From contig NZ_JAGGKI010000002.1 in NCBI RefSeq assembly GCF_017873605.1, positions 496,001 to 560,000 of the forward strand: a DNA stretch of 64,000 nt, written 5' to 3'. Positions 45,889-54,335 of the stretch are shown here, in pieces. A program made the position numbers and the translations under genes. The notes under the pieces were generated by a model, which saw nothing but the letters and a program-made list of their open reading frames with translations, did not search any database and was not told where the DNA came from. Position 1 is the first letter of the stretch, and every line of letters starts with the position of its first letter. This DNA is from Paenibacillus lactis. Its GTDB lineage: Bacteria > Bacillota > Bacilli > Paenibacillales > Paenibacillaceae.

Positions 45889-45915
45889 AAAAAGCGACCG
45901 GTTAAGGTCGCTTTA
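45889..45915 (-). terminator. GCGACC/GGTCGC terminator after the sensor-domain gene
   Basis: On the minus strand TAAAGCGACC-TTAA-CCGGTCGCTTTTTCG, ten bases past the stop codon of the gene at 45926-46726. Confidence 0.8.
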
Positions 45916-45925
45916 GGGAGGGCTT

Positions 45926-46726
45926 TTAAAGCTCTCTATAGGCTGGCTGCATCATCCCTTGAGCGGGCTGATCCTCCAGGTACTCATCATATTGCGGCTG
46001 AACGGACGCATGGATTTGCGCTTCCATTGGCGGTACTGACGGCTGCTGATAGGGCTCATCCACATACATGATTCTGCGCTGAATTTGCATGAGCCCATTC
46101 ACGACGCGCAGCGCGACCCAGAACAGGACAAGACCAACGCCTACGTACAGCAGGTATTGCTGATTATAAGTCCAATCGATATGGAAATAACTGAACAAGC
46201 TATTCTCCAAAATATCAAGCTTCAATTCATTCATCAAAATGATATGCACGACGGGAAGAGCAATCAATCCGAGTCCCAGTGAAATCACCGTTACCATAAT
46301 AACAAAGAATACGATGCCAGTAACAAACCTTAGGAATACGAGCAGCAGATTTCGAATAAATAGCGCTCCGTCAAAACCGCTCACCATTCGTTTCAACCAG
46401 TTCTGCCCAGCTACAGGCTGTTGATGGTAGGAATATGAAACGGATGGGGCAGGAAGGCCCAAAATTTGCCTAATCATGCTTTGTTCAAAGAGCACAATCC
46501 CGTTCAACAGCTTCGCTACGCCAAAGAACAGCGGTATTCCGATAAATATGGGAGTTAGACCGATTGATAATACTAGTCCTGTTATCGCTACTGTAAAATA
46601 AATGATCCCTAACGGGAGAGATAGCAATAAATAGAGGATCGTCGCGTAGGTTTTTGGATTAAAAAGCACCCATTTCACCTTACCTGCCCGCGCCGTGTTC
46701 GTCGCTTCGATTGCTTTCAAATTCAA
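45926..46726 (-). CDS. Putative sensor-domain membrane protein (PF13796-like)
   Basis: A 266-aa protein with two pairs of membrane helices. NPKTYATILYLLLSLPLGIIYF followed by LSIGLTPIFIGIPLFFG is the signature of the sensor domain found at the N-terminus of some actinobacterial and firmicute histidine kinases, here as a stand-alone protein with a Gln/Pro-rich cytoplasmic tail (from about 225). The function is unknown. It is monocistronic. A two-component system lies next but one upstream, across the type I toxin locus; a link is not evident. Confidence 0.75.
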   Translation of the reverse strand: MNLKAIEATNTARAGKVKWVLFNPKTYATILYLLLSLPLGIIYFTVAITGLVLSIGLTPIFIGIPLFFGVAKLLNGIVLFEQSMIRQILGLPAPSVSYSYHQQPVAGQNWLKRMVSGFDGALFIRNLLLVFLRFVTGIVFFVIMVTVISLGLGLIALPVVHIILMNELKLDILENSLFSYFHIDWTYNQQYLLYVGVGLVLFWVALRVVNGLMQIQRRIMYVDEPYQQPSVPPMEAQIHASVQPQYDEYLEDQPAQGMMQPAYREL

Positions 46727-47036
46727 ACACCCCTTTTGGCTTCATATATCACGTATCAGCGAGTTATATAAATTCATTATAACCGCGCCATTTACCTGAC
46801 ATAACCGTCTTAAGGGGTATCTGAACCTAGACTTAAGACTAGGGATCGGCCTGGCTCTGGTGAATTTATTTTACGGCTATTCTCAATCGGAGCTTCTGTA
46901 AAGGGTCCAATTCGAATCGTTGCTCTTTGATATATATGTAGGCGAAGGGATTGTACACCCATTCACTGGACTATCCGGGAGACCTTCATTAATGCTGATC
47001 CTTGAGGACTAAAACCGGGTATGATAAGATAAGAAT

Positions 47037-47168
47037 AGAAATAAGGACGGATGGCAGTCCGTCCTCAGCACAACCTCTTGAGTGGGGATTCCCTCCAGGG
47101 TAATGCTTGTCCAGAGAAGTAACCCACGGTTTGCCAACCTTAAGAGTGGGTTACTTCTTTTTTCGGTC
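47037..47168 (+). ncRNA. Candidate antitoxin RNA of a type I toxin-antitoxin locus
   Basis: A plus-strand transcript is predicted from TTGAGG-17-TAAGAT (about 47000-47028) to the strong terminator AAGTAACCCAC...GTGGGTTACTT followed by TTTTTT (47117-47168). Its 3' end overlaps the last 18 bases of the toxin frame and its terminator. It begins with a GGACGG...CCGTCC hairpin. The 3'-overlapping convergent arrangement is that of txpA/RatA and bsrG/SR4. The upstream part (46727-47030) holds no gene. Confidence 0.55.
47117..47168 (+). terminator. Terminator of the antitoxin RNA
   Basis: An 11-bp stem AAGTAACCCAC/GTGGGTTACTT with a 16-base loop, then CTTTTTT. It overlaps the 3' end of the toxin CDS on the other strand. 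Confidence 0.8.
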
Positions 47169-47234
47169 GATATAGGTCAGTAACGCAACGATAAACCCTG
47201 CGAATACGATCACATCGGAAAAAGAGAAGTTCAT
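47151..47234 (-). CDS. Holin-like type I toxin peptide, 27 aa
   Basis: ATG at 47234, preceded by AAAGGAGGTGAG, encodes a 27-residue peptide: MNFSFSDVIVFAGF, then IVALLTYIDRKKK. One membrane helix with a charged lysine-rich end and the LLTYIDRKK ending match the TxpA/BsrG/YonT putative holin-like toxins. In the mRNA, CCTCC-GGAAA-GGAGG can mask the ribosome binding site, a usual control in this class. An extended -10 promoter (TGCTATAAT, about 47303-47295) lies 60 bp upstream. It is missed by gene finders because of its size. Confidence 0.75.
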   Translation of the reverse strand: MNFSFSDVIVFAGFIVALLTYIDRKKK

Positions 47235-47294
47235 ATGGACTCACCTCCTTTCCGGAGGAAGCCCCACCCACTCAAGGTGTGTTGTACATTCCAA

Positions 47295-47303
47295 ATTATA
47301 GCA
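47295..47303 (-). promoter_or_regulatory. Extended -10 promoter of the type I toxin
   Basis: TGCTATAAT on the minus strand, with no clear -35 box. The transcript would carry a leader with an inverted counterpart of CTTGAGTGGGG found in the antitoxin RNA (plus strand, near 47076). Confidence 0.55.
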
Positions 47304-47400
47304 TACAAGCTCCGTTGTTCGGGGCTTTTTTCTTTCGCCTTTACATCAGTAAAATCCTATTAAAATTGACCCGCTTTTTCAGAATTTCTCGGAGTTCTCC

Positions 47401-48006
47401 TCAATCCAACCATCCCTTGCTACGTGCGATATCGATTGCCTCGATCCGTGTATTCGCCCCGAGCTTCCCAATCGCCTCTGACATATAGTTACGTACCGTT
47501 CCATAGGATAGAAACAGCTGTGCTCCAATATCTTGAAGAACTAAGCCTTGGGCAGCCAACTTCATGACTTCACGCTCCCTGGGTGATAATGGACATGGAT
47601 CATCCCATACCGCGAGCGACAATTCTGAATTGATGACGCGTTTCCCATCATAGACCCGACGAATCGCATCAGCCAGTTCATCGCTGCCCGTATCCTTGAG
47701 AAGATAACCATAAACTCCTGCCTGCATGGCCCGCTGGAAATATCCGGGACGCGCGAACGTCGTCAAGATGATGACACGACAACCCAACTTATTTTTTTGA
47801 ACCCATTCCGCAATATCTAACCCCGTTTTCAGTGGCATCTCAATATCCAGAACAGCTACATCCGGTTCATACTCCTGAATCATGGACATCACTTCTTCCC
47901 CATTTTCAGCTTGACCGACGACTTCAATATCATCTTCTAACGAGAGTAACGTTGCCAGTGCTCCCCTTAATAACTTTTGATCTTCTGCCAAAACAATACG
48001 AATCAT
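47401..48006 (-). CDS. NarL/LuxR-family response regulator (YvfU/DesR-like)
   Basis: A 201-aa regulator. The receiver domain (1-120) has the phosphorylated Asp in VAVLDIEMPLKTGLD (about 54) and IILTTFARPGYF. The C-terminal LuxR helix-turn-helix (about 135-195) has LSPREREVMKLAAQG and SYGTVRNYMSEAIGKLGA. It directly follows the kinase gene without a gap. Together with the ABC genes upstream the set matches the order of B. subtilis yvfR-yvfS-yvfT-yvfU. It probably activates the transporter. Confidence 0.93.
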   Translation of the reverse strand: MIRIVLAEDQKLLRGALATLLSLEDDIEVVGQAENGEEVMSMIQEYEPDVAVLDIEMPLKTGLDIAEWVQKNKLGCRVIILTTFARPGYFQRAMQAGVYGYLLKDTGSDELADAIRRVYDGKRVINSELSLAVWDDPCPLSPREREVMKLAAQGLVLQDIGAQLFLSYGTVRNYMSEAIGKLGANTRIEAIDIARSKGWLD

Positions 48007-49179
48007 CTAAGCGCTACCTACCTTTTCATTTCGTAATACCCTAGGTATATGTAAGGTGACCTCCGTCCCCTTGCCTGGGGACGAAGACAGCGACATACGA
48101 CCATCGATCATAACCAACCGCTGCCGTAAACCGGCGAGGCCATTACTGCTAGTATAGAATTGATCCATATCTGCCCCAATACCGTCATCACTTACGGATA
48201 CACGAACTTCCCCTTCCTGAATGTCGAGAAGAACGCTGCAACTTGTTGCTCGGCTATGACGAACCACATTTGTAATCGTCTCGCGAAAACACATTGCCAA
48301 GATCGTCTCCTGCAAGGGTGTTAACGGAAGCGGATTGTTCACTAAAGCGTCTTCCGTCCCTACATTAGAAGGTCTGGGATCTGAAATCGATTGATATTGA
48401 AATAAAAGCGGTATGCCCGCTGCTGAACATAACGATACAGCATGCTTATATTCGTCAGCGAGATATGTAACTTTCATCTCCGTAACCAATTCTCGCATTT
48501 GTTTCAAGGCTGCGCGTGCCGTTTCTCGTATTTCACGAGCCTCTGCTATCGCTCTCTCGGGTTGACGATTGACCAATTTCTCAACGACCTCACCTTTTAG
48601 TGCGATTAATGACAGCGTATGTCCCAATGTATCATGTAATTCACGCGCGATCCGCTGGCGCTCCTCCTGCTGTGCCATTCGTTCAGCCGTTTCTGCCCGC
48701 AGCCGCGCAGACTTCTGTTGAAATCGGGTCGAAGTTCGAATAATATACGGCAGAATACAGATGCCAAACATAGGCACCAGCCCTATCCATACTAGGCTGC
48801 CCATCCGGTCCAAGTAAGGAACGGCGATAAATCCCATAGCTACCGTAAAAACGATCGTTATAGAGAGTAATATCGGCAGCTTTTGTTTGCTCAGCGGAGC
48901 AGCGATCATAAAACCCATAAACGTATACATAGGGTGAAAGACAGCTGCTAAAATTAAAAGTATACCCACCTGAACGATCAATATTGGCGTGGCCCACTTT
49001 AAATAAAAGTAGGATTGTCGAAACAATAGAACGAATATGCCTAACAGAACAAAGCCAAGCCACTGTATACTTGATGGCTCATAGAGTAAAAAGTACATGG
49101 GTATTATTAAATTTGTTAACAAAATATAAGGGGCGACTCCTTCCGATTTTGGAAAGAGACGCCATTTCTCTCGATTCAA
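48007..49179 (-). CDS. Sensor histidine kinase, HisKA_3 type (YvfT/DesK-like)
   Basis: A 390-aa membrane kinase. Five or six hydrophobic segments in the first 150 residues form the sensor, with no large extracellular domain, so it may sense the membrane or the cognate transporter. RQRIARELHDTLGHTLSLIA carries the phosphorylated His, FRETITNVVRHSRATS is the N box, and DDGIGAD with SSNGLAGLRQR are the G boxes. It lies between permease and regulator, abutting both. Confidence 0.93.
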   Translation of the reverse strand: MNREKWRLFPKSEGVAPYILLTNLIIPMYFLLYEPSSIQWLGFVLLGIFVLLFRQSYFYLKWATPILIVQVGILLILAAVFHPMYTFMGFMIAAPLSKQKLPILLSITIVFTVAMGFIAVPYLDRMGSLVWIGLVPMFGICILPYIIRTSTRFQQKSARLRAETAERMAQQEERQRIARELHDTLGHTLSLIALKGEVVEKLVNRQPERAIAEAREIRETARAALKQMRELVTEMKVTYLADEYKHAVSLCSAAGIPLLFQYQSISDPRPSNVGTEDALVNNPLPLTPLQETILAMCFRETITNVVRHSRATSCSVLLDIQEGEVRVSVSDDGIGADMDQFYTSSNGLAGLRQRLVMIDGRMSLSSSPGKGTEVTLHIPRVLRNEKVGSA

Positions 49180-49923
49180 TTAAACCGCATCCCGTCGATT
49201 GTATATATAGATTGATAGTAGCATAAAGAGGAGTCCGCATCCTGTCAAAATTATGAAATCGATGCTTGCCGGATTTTTTCCGGCGATCATATTCCATGCC
49301 CCATTGGCGTAACGGTGAGATGGCAGCCATTCCCCGACCGAGCCCATCCAACTTGGCAAAGTACTAAGCGGCATCCAAAGCCCCCCCACAATGGCAAGCC
49401 CCATCTGTAACACATTTCCTATGGCAACGGAGGTATTCGCATTTTTAAGCGTTCCTAACAAGGCACCAAGCGCAAGAAAAGATATGCTCCCAATCCATAA
49501 CCATAATCCGCATAAAATCCATTGCCCGGCTGTCAATTGTATATCATGAACAAGGCCGGCAGATAAAAAGATAACTACGATGACGATCAAGTGAACAACC
49601 ATTTGCGATACAATTTTGCTGCCAATCCAGACGGCAGGAGATAGTGGAGTCAGCTTCAACAGGCGCACCCACCCATCTTGATGCTCGAACGAAAGACGGA
49701 TACCGAATTGAGATACGGCTGTACCGATCAAACTGAAAGCAGTCATCGACATCAATGAAAAGACACCCCAAGTTGTCGATTGGATCGATTGATCTACCCC
49801 ATTCATACTCGCAAATAAAAAGTAGAAAGCAAGCGGCATCGCAATGGAGAAGAGTAAGAAAAATGGACTGCGGATAATTCGTATACTTTCTGCTTTGGTC
49901 TGGGCAACAAACATATGGAACAT
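49180..49923 (-). CDS. ABC-2 type permease (YvfS-like)
   Basis: A 247-aa membrane protein with six hydrophobic segments and the ABC-2 layout: an N-terminal amphipathic stretch (QTKAESIRIIRSPFFLLFSIA), helices 2-5, and a final helix followed by YNRRDAV. Its partner ATPase is 41 bp upstream. Members export small molecules, lipids or antibiotics; the substrate is unknown. Association with a DesK-type kinase suggests envelope stress or antibiotic response. Confidence 0.9.
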   Translation of the reverse strand: MFHMFVAQTKAESIRIIRSPFFLLFSIAMPLAFYFLFASMNGVDQSIQSTTWGVFSLMSMTAFSLIGTAVSQFGIRLSFEHQDGWVRLLKLTPLSPAVWIGSKIVSQMVVHLIVIVVIFLSAGLVHDIQLTAGQWILCGLWLWIGSISFLALGALLGTLKNANTSVAIGNVLQMGLAIVGGLWMPLSTLPSWMGSVGEWLPSHRYANGAWNMIAGKNPASIDFIILTGCGLLFMLLSIYIYNRRDAV

Positions 49924-49964
49924 GGCTATTTTCCTCCTAAAAATGTTTATTATCGTATAATCGT

Positions 49965-50855
49965 TTATTTATTTGAGCCTGTAAGACTTCGGAATGTATC
50001 TTCTAAACTGGCGGATTGTATATCAATATCGGAAATTCCCCATTCAGACTGCATCAGTGTAAATAACAATACATCGGTCTCTTGGGCATAAAGGCGAATC
50101 CGCTCGCCGTTGCATTCCGCCTTTTCTACACCAGGTAATGTGAGCCACTCCTGCTGGGCTGGCGCATTTGCCGCCCGAAATGAAACCGTTCTAAGTGCTG
50201 TTTGTGCCTTTAAACGTGCCGGAGTCCCTTCCGCAACAACCTGTCCCCTGGCGATGACTGCGATATGATCTGCGACAGCATCAGCTTCATCTAAATGATG
50301 TGTAGTTAAGAGCACCGTACGTCCGTCACTTGCCAGTGCTTGAATGGTGTCCCAAAAGCGACCCCGAGCCTCGATATCCATTCCGACGGTTGGTTCATCC
50401 AGCAGGAGAAGCTCCGGATTCCCCGCCAAACTCTGGGCGAAAGCTAATCTACGACGTTGACCTCCAGACAGGGAGGATGCGCGTCGTTTCTGATCCGCGT
50501 GGAGACCCGAAATGTCTAACAATCGCTCTAGCGACATCGGATTACGATAATAACTGCGGAACAATTGAAGCACTTCTTTCACCGTAAGTCCATCTGCTGC
50601 TTTAACATCCTGCAAAAGCGCTCCAACGCGCTGCCGTAATTCTTTTGTTCCAGATGGCATCCCCAAGACCCTGACTTCTCCTGATGTTGGCTTGATCATT
50701 CCAAGTATCATGGAAATGGTGGTTGTCTTGCCTGCTCCATTCGGTCCGAGCAATGCTGATATTTGACCTTTCTCAAAAGATAGATTCATATGATCAACGG
50801 CGCAGTACTCGCCGAATTTCTTCACTAGATTGATACATTCAATCGCCTTTGTCAT
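49965..50855 (-). CDS. ABC transporter ATP-binding protein (YvfR-like)
   Basis: A 296-aa ATPase with Walker A GPNGAGKTT, signature LSGGQRRRL, Walker B LLLLDEPTVGMD and the switch His in LLTTHHLDEAD. The C-terminal 75 residues (beyond 220) form the extension typical of DrrA/CcmA-type exporters. It is first in the four-gene set with permease, kinase and regulator. A 269-bp gap upstream holds a terminator. Confidence 0.94.
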   Translation of the reverse strand: MTKAIECINLVKKFGEYCAVDHMNLSFEKGQISALLGPNGAGKTTTISMILGMIKPTSGEVRVLGMPSGTKELRQRVGALLQDVKAADGLTVKEVLQLFRSYYRNPMSLERLLDISGLHADQKRRASSLSGGQRRRLAFAQSLAGNPELLLLDEPTVGMDIEARGRFWDTIQALASDGRTVLLTTHHLDEADAVADHIAVIARGQVVAEGTPARLKAQTALRTVSFRAANAPAQQEWLTLPGVEKAECNGERIRLYAQETDVLLFTLMQSEWGISDIDIQSASLEDTFRSLTGSNK

Positions 50856-50982
50856 TTTGTCCTAACCTCCGCTAATTTCTTCTTTCGTTCCTTGATGTCC
50901 TTATTATATTGAGAAAGCGCGAGAACCAATTAGTGTGGGTTGTCACAAGCCGATTATGACAAATGTCAGAAAAAAAGGGGGC

Positions 50983-51014
50983 AAAAAAAGAAGGACCTCT
51001 AAAGGCCCTTCTTA
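50983..51014 (-). terminator. Terminator of the AI-2E family gene
   Basis: On the minus strand AAGAAGGGCC...GGTCCTTCTTTTTTT (51014-50983). It separates the transporter gene from the ABC operon. Confidence 0.8.
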
Positions 51015-51124
51015 TGCATAATGTACATTTGATACTCTTTGAGTGAGGTGTCTTGCTTTGCAAACTTATAGCTAAGAATTTTACACTTTTAATCGAACAC
51101 AGCAAGATTATTTCGGGAAGTGAC

Positions 51125-52198
51125 TTAGGGCTGTTGATTATTCCTAGGACTTACGTTTTCTCCTAAAAGCTGCGCAGCTTCAATGTTTGGTGATATCGCG
51201 GTTTTTTGATCGACTTCGAAAATATCGAGCAGGAACATAAAGATCGGAATCCCGAGAATTAACCCCCAGATCCCCATGAAGTGCTGGGAGAAAATAAGAA
51301 CAATAAAGGTGTAAAACATCGGCAGCTTCGTTTTATGAGCATACAGCTTCGGATTTAAGAAGTATGTCTCAACTGCATGGATGATCAAAATCATGACAAT
51401 CGCCCAAATGACGGTTGAGATACCGCCAATCTGGTAACCGATAATACTGATCGGAATGAAGGAAAGAACAACACCGGCTACCGGCACAAGACTTAGTAGA
51501 AAAACCATAATCGCTAGAGCGAACAAGTAAGGATAGCCCAAAATCGACAACCCGATCGTCGTTAGAATCGTGTTCAACAAGGCGATCATTAATTGAACCT
51601 CGATCACTTTACCAAAGGAGGAGGTGAATTTTTGGCCAAAATATTTAAACTCATTGTAAGCCCAGCTTATTTTGCTTTTGCTCAACTTATCTGTAAAGTC
51701 ATTGACGGTTTTCTTCTGGATTAAGTAGAAGTAGCTCAATACAATAACAAAAATGATAACCTCCGCCCACTTGCCTAGCTTCAGAATATAATTTAGTGCC
51801 TGGCTTCCGTATTGCTCTAATTCCAGCTTACTAAGTGCGGAGGAGACAAGCGCAGCAATTTCATCTGACTGAGGTGTATTTAGAAATCGGATAATGGAAA
51901 AATACAAATCAGAAATTTGACTAATGAGCTTCGGAACATAATGGAGAATTCCGTAGACAAGCCCAAATATTAAAGCCGCATACAATACCGTATTAACGAC
52001 AATAGGCGATATAGGAAACAGCTTAGATATTTTCTTCGTAATATATTGCTCGAGGCGTCCCATGACGAAGGTAACAAGAAACAGCAATAACAGCAAATTG
52101 AGCATATCTCTCAAGCTATACAGCAATAAAACGACTAGTAGGAGGAATAGAATTCTTCTTACTATATTGTTAGCAAAAAACTCCCGCAAAAAATTCAT
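51125..52198 (-). CDS. AI-2E family transporter (PF01594)
   Basis: A 357-aa polytopic membrane protein with about eight helices, an N-terminal pair (LFLLLVVLLLYSLRDMLNLL), a central coiled region and the conserved SLVPVAGVVLSFIP followed by HAVETYFLNPKLYAHKTKLP near 265-300. Family members include pheromone exporters and Na+/H+ antiporters, so the name AI-2E should not be read as proof of function. It is monocistronic. It lies within the interval between ssrA fragments d and c. Confidence 0.88.
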   Translation of the reverse strand: MNFLREFFANNIVRRILFLLLVVLLLYSLRDMLNLLLLLFLVTFVMGRLEQYITKKISKLFPISPIVVNTVLYAALIFGLVYGILHYVPKLISQISDLYFSIIRFLNTPQSDEIAALVSSALSKLELEQYGSQALNYILKLGKWAEVIIFVIVLSYFYLIQKKTVNDFTDKLSKSKISWAYNEFKYFGQKFTSSFGKVIEVQLMIALLNTILTTIGLSILGYPYLFALAIMVFLLSLVPVAGVVLSFIPISIIGYQIGGISTVIWAIVMILIIHAVETYFLNPKLYAHKTKLPMFYTFIVLIFSQHFMGIWGLILGIPIFMFLLDIFEVDQKTAISPNIEAAQLLGENVSPRNNQQP

Positions 52199-52484
52199 TC
52201 GCTTCCCTCATTTAACTATATTTTAGTTATCTAATCATTTACGGAGTTCAACTTAGACAGTTCAATTATATATGAAGATTGTTACATTATGAAATGTCGG
52301 CACTTAAGCAATAAAACACATGCCATTTCTACTGCCCAAGACACATACAATGACGGCAAATGAATAGGTGGATTTGCATTTGGGTAGAGGGGGCTGTCCC
52401 CTCCCCAAGTAATAAGAAAGCAAACCCTTCTATAAAGAACATGTTGAATTCAGACTGAAGCTAAAAGTGATAACAAGCAAAAAA
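52199..52484. other. Intergenic region before ssrA remnant c, nothing recognised
   Basis: AT-rich sequence without supported genes. The word GAGGGGGCTGTCCCCTCCCC (52387-52406) is a local palindrome of unknown meaning. Confidence 0.4.
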
Positions 52485-52508
52485 AGCGACCAATTGCGGT
52501 CGCTTTTT
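52485..52508. terminator. GCGACC/GGTCGC terminator beside ssrA remnant c
   Basis: AAAAAAGCGACC-AATTGC-GGTCGCTTTTT, symmetric in both directions, immediately downstream (minus strand) of the remnant. Confidence 0.8.
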
Positions 52509-52518
52509 ACTGTATGCA

Positions 52519-52604
52519 TGGAGGCGAGGGAGGTCGAACCTCTGTCCGAAGATAACGACAACACAAGTTTCTACAGATGTAGTCACAGTTTTAATGTCGG
52601 CAAA
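52519..52604 (-). pseudogene. ssrA 3'-end fragment, remnant c
   Basis: About 86 bp matching the intact ssrA 3' end: GGAGGCGAGGG, GTCCGAAGATAACGACAAC, AGTTTCTAC and TTTTAATGTCGGC. The T-arm is altered (AGGTCGAACCTC, with compensating changes), and several other positions differ. It ends at GGCAAA, after which similarity stops. Confidence 0.88.
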
Positions 52605-52667
52605 ATTAATGAGCGTGTCACGATTCCTGCATAGACTTCGGTCGGTCGAAACAACAATTCTAGGTCT

Positions 52668-53132
52668 TTACTCAAGTGTCCCCTTTTTCATTGGGCGATG
52701 TCTGTAATTCGCGATAAAGATACGCCAGCACAGCTTTATAAGATTCGGAACAGCGCGTGCGTTATCTTTGAGATAGGACCATGCCGGACGGTTTCCACGT
52801 TTCGTATTGCATTCGCTGCAGGAAGCGATCAGGTTGTGGGGAAGATCCGAGCCGCCTTTGCTTGAGGGGATAATATGGTCTACTGTCGTGGCGTGCCCTC
52901 CGCACCACAAACAAGTGTGATGATCTCGTTTCAGTGCAGCTTTTCGATAGCCCCGAAATAAGAACGGATTATAAAGCAATTGGATCGTCTGCTCATCAAT
53001 CCAGACAGCTCGGGATCGCTCAACTTCCCGCCAAGCCCTATGGAGCAAACACGGGGTTAGCTGTTGACCATCCATATTGAGCACCGTTATCAATCGATCC
53101 TCTCCATCATGACTATGATTCATCGATTTCAC
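52668..53132 (-). CDS. HNH endonuclease
   Basis: A 154-aa protein with an HNH domain at about residues 72-125: CLWCGG, VDHIIPSSKGGSDLPHN and CSECNTKRGN provide the zinc-binding Cys pairs and the catalytic His-Asn-His. The N-terminal part resembles small domains of phage- or island-encoded HNH nucleases. It is alone between ssrA fragments c and b, so it is probably cargo of an integrated element, either a homing-type or a phage defence nuclease. Confidence 0.85.
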   Translation of the reverse strand: MKSMNHSHDGEDRLITVLNMDGQQLTPCLLHRAWREVERSRAVWIDEQTIQLLYNPFLFRGYRKAALKRDHHTCLWCGGHATTVDHIIPSSKGGSDLPHNLIASCSECNTKRGNRPAWSYLKDNARAVPNLIKLCWRIFIANYRHRPMKKGTLE

Positions 53133-53172
53133 TCCATCTGTAAGACATGCTCTAGCCTATAGTATTAATATA

Positions 53173-53206
53173 AAACAAAAACACCATCCTCATGCGGATG
53201 GTGTTT
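53173..53206. terminator. Terminator hairpin beside ssrA remnant b
   Basis: AAAAACACCATCC-TCATGC-GGATGGTGTTTTT. It has a different sequence from the GCGACC family but the same location relative to the ssrA end. Confidence 0.85.
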
Positions 53207-53213
53207 TTCAAGA

Positions 53214-53457
53214 TGGAGGCGAGGGGAGTCGAACCCCTGTCCGAAGATAACGACAACACAAGTTTCTACGGGTGTAGTTACAGTTTTAAATGTCGGCAGA
53301 GCAAACGCCCCGTAACCGGCTTTCGCTATGCCCAGCCTGATTGTCTTCTTCAGCACACCCCAGGCGGAGATGTGACTGCGTATCCCACTAAAGTTGAGCC
53401 CTCATCCCGGTACATGGGCGATACAGAGCGAGAGCACGCGTGCAGGTTATTAAGCTG
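53214..53457 (-). pseudogene. ssrA 3' two-thirds duplicate, remnant b
   Basis: A 244-bp copy of 54336-54578. I count three differences: one inserted A (TTTTAAATG), GCAGAGC for GCAAAGC and GACTGCG for GACAGCG. Similarity stops exactly at the end of the tag reading frame (GCTTAA side), so it lacks the 5' acceptor strand and the tag. It cannot form a complete tmRNA. Near identity suggests a recent event. Confidence 0.95.
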
Positions 53458-53479
53458 TAATATCCCCTAGAATACATCA

Positions 53480-54055
53480 TCAACTATGGTCTCTAATAAC
53501 ACTTGCAGACCAAGCAGGTATATGATCTATGCAATATATCAGCTTACTTCCTGCGATTTCAGCAACAATCATGGGTTCATTTGTATTATCTATAATAAAA
53601 ATCTGATCTGCAATGGCTAGTGCAGGCCTTAAATTTTGCAATGACTGGCCTTATCGAAAACGAATATCCTCTTCTGCAATCCAATGTCCACCCTGCTCGA
53701 CACGAGAGGCCACACGGTCAATATGCATTTGCACATCTTGAAGGCCAATATAGTACATGACGATGTCATACCCGCTTTCTTTAGCAACTTGCATATGCTT
53801 TAGAACAAATGTACCTGATAGTGTCGTTTCAATTGCAAAATGCTCCTGTCTTTTTATCAACGATCTGATTCTTTTGACCGCTTCTCTTCCCGCCGAAAGA
53901 TCGACACTTCTTGGATCATCTGGTTTTAGTTCACGGGCAATCTGATCAGGATCAACCAACTCGCCTAACCATGCTCTCATTTGCATACTCAGCGTGCTTT
54001 TTCCGGCCCCATTTGTTCCGGCAAAAACCGTCATAACTGGTTTTTGCTTATTCAT
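53480..54055 (-). pseudogene. Zeta-toxin-like P-loop kinase with premature stop
   Basis: MNKQKPVMTVFAGTNGAGKS begins a zeta/AAA-type kinase with Walker A, VDPDQIARELKPDDPRSVD, and ETTLSG (the substrate-binding segment). The frame hits TAA at 53651-53653 after EEDIRFR. Beyond it the same frame is open for 57 codons (SLQNLRPALAIADQIFIIDN to SASVIRDHS) and reads as the natural C-terminus. A TAT or TAC Tyr codon changed to TAA is the simplest explanation. With read-through the protein is about 191 aa, as expected. It overlaps the antitoxin-like gene by 8 bp. Confidence 0.8.
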
Positions 54056-54245
54056 GATATTCGAACTCATGTCGTTTTCCGGTTGCATCATAAATGATTT
54101 CGAACTTATTTCCGTTAGCATCCTCACGAACTCGTTTATTATCCTTGATATAGTAAATGGATGCCCCTGACTCCTTGGCTTGCTTGCGTGCATGTTGATT
54201 TGCTTTTTTCAGAATTTCTTGGAGCTGCTCTCGATTGGCAACCAT
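54048..54245 (-). CDS. Small antitoxin-like protein of the zeta-toxin pair
   Basis: A 65-aa protein with GGAGGGG upstream. It begins with a helical, basic stretch (ANREQLQEILKKANQHARKQ) and ends in a beta-rich tail (NKRVREDANGNKFEIIYD). It overlaps the zeta-like gene by 8 bp, as antitoxin-toxin pairs do. I do not recognise the family with certainty; similar small proteins precede PF13671/zeta-like kinases in Firmicutes. Confidence 0.6.
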   Translation of the reverse strand: MVANREQLQEILKKANQHARKQAKESGASIYYIKDNKRVREDANGNKFEIIYDATGKRHEFEYHE

Positions 54246-54282
54246 CCTGAGTCCCCTCCAGTTTTCTAATTACTTATCATAA

Positions 54283-54325
54283 ACAGAAGAGCCACCAACC
54301 AGATCACTGGCTGATGGCTCTATCA
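54283..54325 (-). terminator. ssrA terminator
   Basis: On the minus strand AGAGCCATCAGCCAG-TGAT-CTGGTTGGTGGCTCT followed by TCTGTTTATG. It ends the tmRNA transcript. Confidence 0.75.
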
Positions 54326-54335
54326 TTGTTATGTA

